Shown: positions 42,035 through 49,816 of the stretch, piece by piece | How positions within the stretch are numbered: position 1 is the stretch's first letter | How the letters are laid out: the number at the start of each line of letters is the position of its first letter | Assembly: GCA_035552595.1 (NCBI GenBank) | Contig: DASZKZ010000035.1 | Coordinates: 1-64,000 of the forward strand | Reading direction: 5' to 3' | Length of the DNA: 64,000 bases | Origin: Aeolococcus sp035552595 | Lineage (GTDB): Bacteria; Chloroflexota; Dormibacteria; Aeolococcales; Aeolococcaceae | The notes under the pieces: model-generated | What the model saw: only the letters and a program-made list of their open reading frames with translations | Database searches by the model: none | What the model was told of the DNA's origin: nothing | Program-made: the position numbers and the translations under genes

Positions 42035-42685
42035 ATGAGAGGGCGTCTGTGGGCGGCATCGGACCGATCGCTCTGCGGGCGCACGGACGCCGAGCTGATC
42101 GCCCAGGTCCTGGGTGGATCCACACCCTCGCCAGGCACCCTGGAATGTGCCACAAGGGTGGCGGCGGTGCCCATGTGGGAGCGTCGCATGCTGGGATCGG
42201 CCGGCCTGGTGAGCGAGCACGGCGTCGCTCCGGAGCGTGCCCGCCGCCTGGCGGCACTCTGGGAGCTGGCGGAGCGGTGGCTGGCGGACGATCGCCCCAC
42301 CATCACGTCTCCTCGCGAGGCTGTCCTGCTCCTCGGCGGGTTGCGCTCTGCTGCGCAGGAACAGGTGTGGGTGGTCCTGCTCGATGCGCGCCACCGTCCC
42401 ATCGCACTCGAGGCTGTGGCGGTGGGGAGCGTCAACAGCTCGCGGCTGACCCCGCGTGACGTGCTCGCGCCCGCCCTGCGCGCGGGGTCATCGGCCCTCG
42501 TCGTGGCCCACAACCACCCGTCCGGCGACGCCTCGCCCTCGCGGGCGGACCGCGTCGTCACCGAGGCGCTGCGCGCGGCGGCGCAGCTGGTGGGCCTCCC
42601 GCTCCTCGATCACATCATCGTCACCGCTCACGGCCACCACTCTTTCCGCGAGGTGGAGGGGTGGGACATCGCGGCCGCGGCATGA
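42035..42685 (+). CDS. radC: RadC family JAB-domain protein
   Basis: A 216-residue RadC/YicR protein. The N-terminal helix-hairpin-helix-like half is followed by the JAB/MPN metalloprotease-like domain with the metal site VAHNHPSGDASPSRAD (His159, His161, Asp172) and a catalytic Glu in IALEAVAVGSVNSS. Despite the name, a direct repair role is doubtful; the family is linked to DNA transactions and mobile elements. It converges with the acyl-CoA dehydrogenase gene. Regulation by a palindromic operator is suggested by the promoter sequence. Confidence 0.9.
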   Translation: MRGRLWAASDRSLCGRTDAELIAQVLGGSTPSPGTLECATRVAAVPMWERRMLGSAGLVSEHGVAPERARRLAALWELAERWLADDRPTITSPREAVLLLGGLRSAAQEQVWVVLLDARHRPIALEAVAVGSVNSSRLTPRDVLAPALRAGSSALVVAHNHPSGDASPSRADRVVTEALRAAAQLVGLPLLDHIIVTAHGHHSFREVEGWDIAAAA

Positions 42686-42710
42686 CCGTCCCGCCGACCA
42701 TCGAGACGGG

Positions 42711-43907
42711 CTAGGAGAAGGCGTCCTCACCGGTGATGGCCTTGCCGAGGATGAGGGTGTGGACCTCCTCGGTCCCCTCGTAGGTGAGCACCGATTCGAG
42801 GTTGTTCATGTGCCGGACCACCGGATACTCGAGGGTGATGCCGTTGGCGCCGAGGATGCTGCGCGCCTCACGGGCCACCTCGATGGCGGCGCGAACATTG
42901 GCGCGCTTGGCCAGCGAGACCTGCACCGGGTGGAGCCGGCCGGCGTCCTTGAGAGCGCCGAGGCGGTGGGCGATCAGCCGGCCCTGCACCAGCGAGGTCG
43001 CCATGGTGGCCAGCTTGGCCTGGGTGAGCTGGAATCGCGCGATCGGCCGGTCGAACATGCGCCGGGCCTTGCTGTATTCCAGGGCGGCTTCGAAGCAGGC
43101 GCGTGCCGCGCCCATGGCGCCCCAGGCGATCCCGTACCGCGCCTCGTTGAGGCACGACAGCGGTCCTCCCATCCCGGTCACTCCCGGCAGCACCGCCGAC
43201 TCCGGCAACGCCACCGAATCGAGGTGGAGCTCGCTGGTCACCGAGGCACGCAGTGAGAGCTTGCGGTGAATGTCCGAGGCGGTGAACCCCGCGGTGCCGC
43301 GCTCCACCAGGAAACCCCGGACACCCTCTTCGGTGGTCGCCCAGACCACGGCGACGTCGGCGATCGAGCCATTGGTGATCCACATCTTGGCGCCGTTCAC
43401 CACCCAGCCGTCGCTGCTGCGACGCGCGGTCGTGCGCATGTTCGCGGGGTCGCTGCCGGCGTCCGCCTCGGTGAGGCCGAAGCACCCGATCAGAGTGCCT
43501 GCTGCCATCTCCGGCAGAAACTTCCGCTTCTGCTCCTCGCTCCCGTACGCGTGGATCGGGAACATGGCCAGGGATCCCTGCACCGAGACGAATGAGCGCA
43601 GGCCGCTGTCGCCCGCCTCGAGCTCTTCGCAGGCCACGCCGTACGCCGTCGCGCTGGCGCCGGCGCACCCGTAGCCGGTCAGATGCATCCCCAGGAGGCC
43701 GAGAGAGGCGAGCTCGCCGACCAGTGCCCGCGGAAAGGTGCCGGCCTCGAAGTGGTCGCCGATCACCGGCAGGACCCGCTCGCGCACCAGCGCTCGCACC
43801 GTGTCGCGGATGAGGCGCTCGTCCTCGCCGAGCAGCTCATCGACGCAGTACAGGTCGCTGGGAGGCGGGGGCGCGACCCGCGGCCGGGGTGCCTGGGTGG
43901 TCGTCAC
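42711..43907 (-). CDS. Acyl-CoA dehydrogenase, glutaryl-CoA dehydrogenase-like
   Basis: A 398-residue flavin acyl-CoA dehydrogenase. The FAD/substrate signatures are LIGCFGLTEADAGSDPANMR and WITNGSIADVAVVWA. The catalytic base Glu377 sits in VLTYEGTEEVHTLILGKAIT, a form closest to glutaryl-CoA dehydrogenases (YEGT, then HTLILGRAITG-like). A Pro-rich N-terminal 20 residues precede the first helix. The electron acceptor would be ETF, which is not encoded here. GTG start at 43907. Monocistronic or downstream of the thioredoxin gene. Confidence 0.9.
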   Translation of the reverse strand: MTTTQAPRPRVAPPPPSDLYCVDELLGEDERLIRDTVRALVRERVLPVIGDHFEAGTFPRALVGELASLGLLGMHLTGYGCAGASATAYGVACEELEAGDSGLRSFVSVQGSLAMFPIHAYGSEEQKRKFLPEMAAGTLIGCFGLTEADAGSDPANMRTTARRSSDGWVVNGAKMWITNGSIADVAVVWATTEEGVRGFLVERGTAGFTASDIHRKLSLRASVTSELHLDSVALPESAVLPGVTGMGGPLSCLNEARYGIAWGAMGAARACFEAALEYSKARRMFDRPIARFQLTQAKLATMATSLVQGRLIAHRLGALKDAGRLHPVQVSLAKRANVRAAIEVAREARSILGANGITLEYPVVRHMNNLESVLTYEGTEEVHTLILGKAITGEDAFS

Positions 43908-43967
43908 CCGGCGATTGAAGCATGCCGCAGCACGGAGCCGCGGCTCGCAGCCGGTGGCGTCACGGCG

Positions 43968-44405
43968 TCAAACCAAGGCAGGTTGCGCTGAGGCGGCGCG
44001 AGCGGCGAGCACCTGATCGCGGAGCACCGAGTCGGTCGCGAATCCCGCATTGACGGCGGTTGCCCGGCCGGAGCGGTCGAGGACGACGGTGGTGGGGAGG
44101 GTCATGACCCGGTACGAGCGCGCCACGCCGGGGTCGAGCGCGACGTCGATCTCCCGGATGGCGACGTCGTCGATGAGGCCACGCAGGCGCCGGAGCGCGG
44201 GACGCTGGGCGACGTGGCAGACGGTGCAATTCTCGCCGGTGAAGTAGAGGATGTCGGGGCTCGCGCCGCGGTTGGCTGGATCCGCGCCGTGGGGCAGCAG
44301 GGCGCCGATGAGGCGGCGCTGCCGGGAGCGCTGCAGCGCCAGCACCGCGGCTGCGAGCGCCAGGACCAGCAGGGCCGCGACTGGGGCGAACAGTGGCGCG
44401 GGCAC
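43968..44405 (-). CDS. Membrane-anchored thioredoxin-like protein
   Basis: A 145-residue protein with an N-terminal membrane helix (PLFAPVAALLVLALAAAVLA) and a thioredoxin fold facing outward. The redox motif is FTGENCTVCHVAQRPAL (CxxC with TV between the Cys), and the cis-Pro loop is RVMTLPTTVVLDRSG. GTG start at 44405, two bases after the stop of the DUF4395 gene. The pair probably forms a membrane thiol relay. Confidence 0.85.
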   Translation of the reverse strand: MPAPLFAPVAALLVLALAAAVLALQRSRQRRLIGALLPHGADPANRGASPDILYFTGENCTVCHVAQRPALRRLRGLIDDVAIREIDVALDPGVARSYRVMTLPTTVVLDRSGRATAVNAGFATDSVLRDQVLAARAASAQPALV

Positions 44406-44407
44406 GA

Positions 44408-44875
44408 TCAGCCGACGGCGGGACGGCGGCCGCTCAGCGGGAACAGCCCGACGCGCACCAGCTGGGCGTACACGATGCACCCGACGCAGACGTCGAAGGC
44501 GAAGTTGAGGAAGGCGAGGGCGATCACCACCCAGCCGAGCGTCCAGGCAGCGGTGAGGTGGCCGAGCACCGCGGCGATGCTGGCGGCGACCAGGAAGATC
44601 CCTCCCACCAGCTGCGCGAACCGGTGCGGCGCGGGGTCCTCGATCCGAACTCGCTGACGGACCCACCCGCGAGGCCTGAGCACTCTCGCGTAGATCGCAC
44701 GAGGCAGGCTGGTGGCCGGCGACAGCGCGCCGCCTAGCAGCATCAGGGCAAACAGCGGCAGCGCGATGGCGGCGGCGGGGCGTGCCAGGGCGATCAGCCA
44801 GGCGATCGCCAGGCCGGTGATGAGCAGCACCTGCCCCACCTTGAGAGGACTGCGATCGAAGGGGACGTTGGCCAT
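44408..44875 (-). CDS. DUF4395 membrane protein
   Basis: A 155-residue protein with four hydrophobic helices and the DUF4395 CxxC-bearing segment AFDVCVGCIVYAQLVR. Genes of this family are repeatedly found next to thioredoxin-like genes, as here, which suggests electron transfer through the membrane, in the manner of DsbD or CcdA (inference). Start chosen at ATG 44875. Earlier in-frame ATG codons at 44887 and 44896 are possible. Confidence 0.8.
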   Translation of the reverse strand: MANVPFDRSPLKVGQVLLITGLAIAWLIALARPAAAIALPLFALMLLGGALSPATSLPRAIYARVLRPRGWVRQRVRIEDPAPHRFAQLVGGIFLVAASIAAVLGHLTAAWTLGWVVIALAFLNFAFDVCVGCIVYAQLVRVGLFPLSGRRPAVG

Positions 44876-44988
44876 CGGAGTGGAAAGCATACCCAAATGG
44901 TCGGGATTCCGCGCCGGCCCCGCCGGTGGCCGGAGCGGCTACGCTCGTCGCCGCGCAACGGCGCACCCCGTCGACCAGAGGATGCCCA

Positions 44989-45396
44989 GTGCCGGCCAAG
45001 AAGGATGACCTCGATGCCCGCTTCCGCGAGGCGTTCGCCCGCGAGGCGGAGAGCGTCGTGCGCTGCCTCTTCTATGCGCGCCGCGCCGACGTCGAGGGCC
45101 GCGCCGACATCGCCGCGGTGCTCCGCTCGATCGCCGATGGCGAGATCAGCCAGGCCTTCGGCCACCTCGAATTCCTCGAGGAGGCGGGGGACCCGCTGGC
45201 GGGTGGGGGAGACGCGGCCGGGGACCTGGCGGCGGTGATCGAGGGCGAGGGCCGGGCGGTGGAACGCTACACCGAGCTGGCCGCCGGCGCTCGTGCCGCG
45301 GGGCGCACCGACGCCGCCGAATGGTTCGACACGTTGGTGGACGCGGAGTCCGTCCACCTCGGCGTGCTCCGTCGCGCTGCCGCGCTGGACAGCTGA
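44989..45396 (+). CDS. Rubrerythrin-like ferritin-fold protein
   Basis: A 135-residue four-helix protein with the spacing of rubrerythrin diiron ligands: FREAFAREAES, FYARRADVEGRADIAA, ADGEISQAFGHLEFLEE, EGEGRAVERY and DAESVHLGVL (ExxH). No rubredoxin domain follows, so it is the erythrin-only type that uses another electron donor to reduce peroxide. GTG start with AGAGGA upstream. First gene of an operon with DUF3501 and a lipoprotein, spacing 2 bases. Confidence 0.85.
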   Translation: MPAKKDDLDARFREAFAREAESVVRCLFYARRADVEGRADIAAVLRSIADGEISQAFGHLEFLEEAGDPLAGGGDAAGDLAAVIEGEGRAVERYTELAAGARAAGRTDAAEWFDTLVDAESVHLGVLRRAAALDS

Positions 45397-45398
45397 CG

Positions 45399-45962
45399 GT
45401 GGAGCGGTTCGCCGGCGGCGAGGTGGTCACCGGGTCCGCATACGAGGCCGAGCGGGCCGCCGTCAGAGCTCGGCTGGCCTCCACGGCCGGGCTCCGCCGC
45501 ATCGGTCTCGGGGACGGCGTGGTGCTCGTCTTCCACACTCGCGAGACCGTCCGGGCGGCCCTGCAGGAGCTTCTCCGCGCCGAGCGTGTGACGGATGCGG
45601 ACCGCATCTCGGCGGAGTCCACCGGGTTCGCGGAGCTGCTCGGTGGCGATCATGACCTGGTCGCCACGCTCCATCTCGACGTCTCCGACCCGGTCGCCCT
45701 CGCCGACCGCGTCGCGGAGCTGGCGGGGATCGAGGAGATGGTGTGGCTCGACGTCGGCGGCGATCGCGTGCCGGCCACGGCGGACCCCGACGACGCCGCC
45801 TCGGGCGCCCACCACCTCCGGTTCCGGCTCGGCCCCGAGCAGCGGTCCCGTCTGCTCGCGGAGAGCTTCGCCACAGTGACCGTCGATCACCCCAAGTTGC
45901 GAGCCAGCGTGAGGTTGACCGAGGAGCAGATCCGCGCCATCGCCGCCGACCTACGGCGGTGA
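45399..45962 (+). CDS. DUF3501 family protein
   Basis: A 187-residue protein matching DUF3501: an EYER-like YEAERAAVRARL start, VVLVFHTRETVRAALQELLR, LHLDVSDPVALADRVAELAG, a LDVGGDRVPA strand and the late FATVTVDHPKLRASVRL. The family usually sits beside rubrerythrin and iron-sulfur (heterodisulfide-reductase-like) genes; here the rubrerythrin is present but the iron-sulfur partner is not in the window. GTG start 2 bases after the rubrerythrin stop. Function unknown, probably peroxide or redox related. Confidence 0.82.
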   Translation: MERFAGGEVVTGSAYEAERAAVRARLASTAGLRRIGLGDGVVLVFHTRETVRAALQELLRAERVTDADRISAESTGFAELLGGDHDLVATLHLDVSDPVALADRVAELAGIEEMVWLDVGGDRVPATADPDDAASGAHHLRFRLGPEQRSRLLAESFATVTVDHPKLRASVRLTEEQIRAIAADLRR

Positions 45963-46354
45963 GGCCGGTGGGCGGTGGTGGGGCGCCGGCCCGGCCGCCG
46001 GCCCGAGCGCCGCTCACTCTCGCGCTGCTCGGGCTCCTGCTGGCCGGCTGTGGCGACACCACCTCGCAGCCCTCGTGGGTACCGTCACATCCCGGTACCG
46101 CGCTGCTCAGCTTCCAGACCACGGCTCCGGGCGTTTGTGCCATCACCGTCCAGTACCCCAACGACGCCCCCGCCGCCATCGGCTACCTGGGAGGCACCTA
46201 TGTGCAGGTGGCCCGGCGGGCGCACCCGGCGGTGCCGACCGGCCGCGAGCTCGGACAGTCGGGTGAGTGGCGAGTGCTCCTCCTCACTGGCGGAGATCTC
46301 CTCCTGGTCACCCCCGGCGCCGCCTTCGACTACCGCCTCGAGGCCAACTGCTGA
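45959..46354 (+). CDS. Small predicted lipoprotein
   Basis: A 131-residue protein with a lipobox (LALLGLLLAGCGDTT, Cys at about residue 29) preceded by a Gly/Pro/Arg start. The mature part contains a beta-rich segment (GTALLSFQTTAPGVCAITVQ) with a second Cys and a C-terminal Cys (EANC), which could pair. GTG overlaps the DUF3501 stop by four bases. Family not recognised. Confidence 0.65.
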   Translation: MRPVGGGGAPARPPARAPLTLALLGLLLAGCGDTTSQPSWVPSHPGTALLSFQTTAPGVCAITVQYPNDAPAAIGYLGGTYVQVARRAHPAVPTGRELGQSGEWRVLLLTGGDLLLVTPGAAFDYRLEANC

Positions 46355-46359
46355 CCGAT

Positions 46360-46514
46360 CGGGGGTCGGATTGATTCGGATCATGTAGGGAACGAGTATC
46401 CGATCGAGAATCCCGTCGCGAAGCGACAGCGGCGCGCGAGGCGCGCCGAGGGGTGGGGGTGAGCGTGGTCGGATTGATTCCGACCAGGCGAGGGGCGGGG
46501 ATCTGCCCCGCCCC
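46360..46514 (+). promoter_or_regulatory. Hairpin-rich 5' leader of the AAA+/VWA genes
   Basis: Between the lipoprotein stop and the AAA+/VWA gene I see four perfect hairpins in tandem: GTCGC-GAA-GCGAC (46415-46427), GGCGCGC-GAG-GCGCGCC (46431-46447), GGTCGGA-TTGAT-TCCGACC (46467-46485) and GGGGCGGGG-ATCTG-CCCCGCCCC (46492-46514). The last has no T tract but could stop or pause transcription. Upstream CGGAT/ATCCG and GGATT/AATCC pairs suggest a further stem (46368-46412). No known riboswitch core is recognisable. The segment may be a structured regulatory RNA or an intergenic repeat. Confidence 0.45.
46364..46480 (+). repeat. 14-base direct repeat in the AAA+/VWA leader
   Basis: GGTCGGATTGATTC occurs at 46364-46377 and again, identically, at 46467-46480. 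The second copy forms the left half of a hairpin. Two exact copies 103 bases apart in a non-coding leader are unlikely to be accidental. Confidence 0.6.
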
Positions 46515-46531
46515 TGTAAGACTCTCAACCC

Positions 46532-48703
46532 ATGAGCGAGCGCGCCGACGTCCTGCCCTTCTCAGCGCTCGTCGGCCAGGACGCCATGAAGCAGGCCCTC
46601 CTCCTCAATGCCGTCAACCCGGCCATCGGCGGCCTGCTCATCAGGGGCGAGAAGGGCACCGCCAAATCCACCGCGGTTCGCGGGCTGGCCGCCCTCCTCC
46701 CCGACGTCGCCGTTGTCTCCGGATGCCGCTTCCAGTGCGAACCGGGCGCGCCGGCGACCTGGTGCGAGGAGTGTCGCGAGCGCGCCGCCGCCGGTGAGGC
46801 CATGCACAGCGAGACGCGGCCCATGCGCGTGGTGGAGCTGCCGGTGAACGCCAGCGAGGACCGGGTGGTGGGGAGCATCGACGTGGAGGCGGCCATCAAG
46901 CGCGGCGAACGTCGCTTCGAACCCGGGCTTCTGGCGGCTGCCAACCGCAACCTGCTCTACGTCGACGAGGTCAACCTTCTCGACGATCACCTCGTCGACG
47001 TGCTCCTCGACGCGGCGGCCATGGGGGTCAACACCGTGGAGCGTGAGGGGATCTCGCTCTCACATCCGGCGCGGCTGATGCTGGTGGGAACGATGAATCC
47101 CGAGGAGGGGGACCTCCGTCCCCAGCTGCTCGACCGCTTCGGGCTCTGCGTCGAGGTCGGCGGCCTGCAGGCGCTCGACGACCGGGTCACAGTCATGGAG
47201 CGAGCCATGCGCAGGGCTGCGGTGCTCTCCAGCGACGAAGAGCGCGACCAGCAGCGGCTCCGTGAGGTGATCGCCCGTGCCACCGAGATCCTCAGCCTGG
47301 TGCACATCTCCAGAGCCATGCGCCAGTTCATCGCCCTCATCTGCGTGGATGCGGGCGCCGTCGGCCATCGCGCCGACCTGGTGATCAGCCGCACCGCGCA
47401 GACCATCTGCGCCTGGCGCGAGGCGGAGAGGCTGGTGGACGCCGGGCCGACGGATGCCGTGCGGGAGATGGAAGAGCTGGCGGTCAGCGCCGCCGACGTG
47501 GTCGCGGCCGCCGACCTCGCGCTGGCCCACCGCCGTCACGAACATCCCGCGTCCGACGGCAGCAGCGCCGCACCGGCGGCGGAGGCCGCGCGTGAGCGCA
47601 TGGAGGAGATGCGTCGCGATGCGGAGGCATCCGCAGCTCAGTCGGATTCGACGGAGGAGACCGCGAACGCCGAGGCGCCCCAAGATTCGACGGCAACCTC
47701 CGATCAGGGGGAGGGCGCCTCCCACGGAGACCAGGCTCGCGCCACTGAGTCGACCGCCACCGGCGCGCCCCAGCACTTCGCCGGGGAGCTCTTCCCGGTG
47801 CGCAAGATCAGCCTGCCCCGCGACCGGCGCAGCCGCAAGGCGAGTGGCAAGCGCACCCAGTCGAAGAGCCCAGACCGGCGGGGCCGGTACGTGCGTGCGG
47901 AGCAGAGCGAGCACACCTCGGACGTGGCCTTCGACGCCACCGTTCGCGCGGCGGCACCGCATCAGCTTCGCCGCCGTGAGGATGCGGCGGCCGCCGGAGT
48001 GATGGATGCTCCCGCTCTTCACCTCGAGCGCCAGGACCTGCGCCAGAAGGTGCGCCGGCGCCGCACCGGCACGCTCATCGTCTTCGTCGTCGACGCCAGC
48101 GCGTCGATGGACGCCGAGCAGCGCATGCAGGCCACCAAGGGTGCGGTGCTCTCCCTGCTTCGCGATGCGTACGTTCGTCGCGACAAGGTGTCGTTGGTGG
48201 TCTTCTCGGGACGCAGCGCACGCGTGGTCCTGCAACCGACGTCGAGCGTCGACCTCGCCGAGGAGCGCCTTCAGCGGCTCGCCGTCGGTGGCACCACGCC
48301 GTTGACCCACGGACTGGTGGCGGGGCTCAAGGTGGTCCGGACCGAGCGCCTCCGCGACGCCTCCGTGTACCCGCTGATGGTTCTCATCAGCGATGGGCGG
48401 GGCAATATCTCGCTCTTTGGTGAGGAGCCGTTGCTCGAGGCTCAGCGCCTGGCCGCGCAGATCGGGATGGAGCACGTGCGCATGCTGGTCATCGACTCGG
48501 CGCGCGATCACATCACCGCGACCCCGCTTCCCCGGGTCGGTGCCGCCACCACCCCGCCGCGTTCGCAGCTGTTCAGTGGCGGCTACGGGTTCAACGCCTG
48601 CCTCGACCTCGCCGAGCGCGCCGGCGGGGAGTATCTGGGCCTCTACGACCTCAGCCAGGGAGCGATTCTCGCCGGGGTGGAGCGCAGCCTGCGCGCCCGA
48701 TGA
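46532..48703 (+). CDS. Magnesium-chelatase-like AAA+ / VWA fusion (ChlI-ChlD type)
   Basis: A 723-residue protein. The N-terminal AAA+ module (1-330) has Walker A RGEKGTAKST (39-47), Walker B NLLYVDEVNLLDDH and the sensor GTMNPEEGDLRPQLLDRFGL. Between them a Cys4 knuckle (Cys65, Cys69, Cys78, Cys81, C-X3-C-X8-C-X2-C) replaces the usual ChlI loop. An acidic Ser/Thr/Glu linker and a basic patch follow, then a VWA domain with an intact MIDAS DASAS (521-525) and LISDGRGN. No CobN/BchH catalytic subunit is in the window, so a chelatase role is unproven. Confidence 0.87.
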   Translation: MSERADVLPFSALVGQDAMKQALLLNAVNPAIGGLLIRGEKGTAKSTAVRGLAALLPDVAVVSGCRFQCEPGAPATWCEECRERAAAGEAMHSETRPMRVVELPVNASEDRVVGSIDVEAAIKRGERRFEPGLLAAANRNLLYVDEVNLLDDHLVDVLLDAAAMGVNTVEREGISLSHPARLMLVGTMNPEEGDLRPQLLDRFGLCVEVGGLQALDDRVTVMERAMRRAAVLSSDEERDQQRLREVIARATEILSLVHISRAMRQFIALICVDAGAVGHRADLVISRTAQTICAWREAERLVDAGPTDAVREMEELAVSAADVVAAADLALAHRRHEHPASDGSSAAPAAEAARERMEEMRRDAEASAAQSDSTEETANAEAPQDSTATSDQGEGASHGDQARATESTATGAPQHFAGELFPVRKISLPRDRRSRKASGKRTQSKSPDRRGRYVRAEQSEHTSDVAFDATVRAAAPHQLRRREDAAAAGVMDAPALHLERQDLRQKVRRRRTGTLIVFVVDASASMDAEQRMQATKGAVLSLLRDAYVRRDKVSLVVFSGRSARVVLQPTSSVDLAEERLQRLAVGGTTPLTHGLVAGLKVVRTERLRDASVYPLMVLISDGRGNISLFGEEPLLEAQRLAAQIGMEHVRMLVIDSARDHITATPLPRVGAATTPPRSQLFSGGYGFNACLDLAERAGGEYLGLYDLSQGAILAGVERSLRAR

Positions 48704-49794
48704 CGGACCGCGGCCGGGCGATGCCGCCAAACAGAGACAATCGCAGAATGCTCGTGGGTCGCTCCGTCTTTCCGTTCACCGCCATCGTCGGCCAGGAGCC
48801 GATGCGCCAGGCGCTGGTGCTCAATGCCATCAACCCGGCCATCGGGGGGGTGCTGATCCGGGGTGAGAAGGGAACCGCCAAATCGACGGCGGTACGCGCG
48901 CTGGCCCGTCTGCTTCCCGAGCAGGAGGTTGTCGTGGGCTGCCTCTTCGGCTGTGCGCCCGAGCCCGGCGAGCAGCAGTGCGCCGACTGCAGCACCCGCA
49001 GCGCCGGCGGAGAGGAGCTGCCCAGCGAGCCGCGCCAGATGCGCGTCGTCGAGCTGCCCATCAACGCCAGCGAGGACCGCGTTGTGGGGAGCATCGACAT
49101 CGAGGCCGCCATCAAGACGGGCGAGAAGCGCTTCGAGCCCGGCGTCCTCGCCGAGGCCAATCGCAACATCCTCTACGTCGACGAGGTCAACCTGCTCGAC
49201 GACCACATCGTCGACGTGTTGCTCGACGCCGCGGCCATGGGGCTGAACACTGTCGAGCGTGAGGGTGTCTCGGTGTCGCATCCCGCCCGGTTCATCCTGG
49301 TCGGCACCATGAACCCGGAGGAGGGCGACCTCCGTCCCCAGCTGCTCGACCGCTTCGGTCTCTGTGTCGACGTGGCCGGGATCCGTGACGTGGCCCAGCG
49401 GGTCGAGATCGTCGAGCGTCGCGAGGAGTTCGAAGAGGACCCCGAGGCCTTCGCGATCCGCTTCGAGGCGCAGGAGAACGCCGAGGCCGACAGGATCTCC
49501 CGGGCCATCCGCACCCTTCCGGACGTGGAGATCGATCGCGACATCCTGGTCGGCATCGCCGCGCTCGGCATCGAGCTCGAGGTCGACGGCCACCGCGCCG
49601 ACATCGTGACCCGCAAGAGCGCCCAGGCGCTGGCGGCGTACGAGAACCGTGACCGGGCCACCTTCGAGGACGTCGAGCGGGTGGCTCCGGCAGTGCTCGC
49701 CCACCGGGTCAAGCCGGCGGTGGCTGGGACCAAGCGCGGGGTGGACCTCGGCGAGGTGCTGCGCCGCGCCGGCGGGCGGGGCCCGGCCGCCTAG
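48700..49794 (+). CDS. Magnesium-chelatase-like AAA+ ATPase (ChlI type)
   Basis: A 364-residue AAA+ ATPase closely similar to the N-terminal half of the previous protein: Walker A GEKGTAKS (55-62), Walker B NILYVDEVNLLDDHIVDVLL, sensor GTMNPEEGDLRPQLLDRFGL and arginine-finger region. It keeps the same Cys4 knuckle with identical spacing (Cys81, Cys85, Cys94, Cys97). The ATG overlaps the upstream stop by four bases, so the two AAA+ proteins are coupled and probably form a mixed ring. The start could also be ATG 48721 or 48748. Confidence 0.87.
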   Translation: MTDRGRAMPPNRDNRRMLVGRSVFPFTAIVGQEPMRQALVLNAINPAIGGVLIRGEKGTAKSTAVRALARLLPEQEVVVGCLFGCAPEPGEQQCADCSTRSAGGEELPSEPRQMRVVELPINASEDRVVGSIDIEAAIKTGEKRFEPGVLAEANRNILYVDEVNLLDDHIVDVLLDAAAMGLNTVEREGVSVSHPARFILVGTMNPEEGDLRPQLLDRFGLCVDVAGIRDVAQRVEIVERREEFEEDPEAFAIRFEAQENAEADRISRAIRTLPDVEIDRDILVGIAALGIELEVDGHRADIVTRKSAQALAAYENRDRATFEDVERVAPAVLAHRVKPAVAGTKRGVDLGEVLRRAGGRGPAA

Positions 49795-49816
49795 GGGTCT
49801 GCGGGGCCGGGCGCCC

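Noticed and set aside
46360..46531. Cobalamin riboswitch upstream of the chelatase-like genes
   Set aside because: No conserved B12-box or kissing-loop pattern is visible. The hairpins are simple and unlike that class.
46532..49794. Chlorophyll or bacteriochlorophyll synthesis genes
   Set aside because: Only the AAA+ and VWA subunits are present, with no H subunit or pigment genes, so photosynthesis cannot be inferred.
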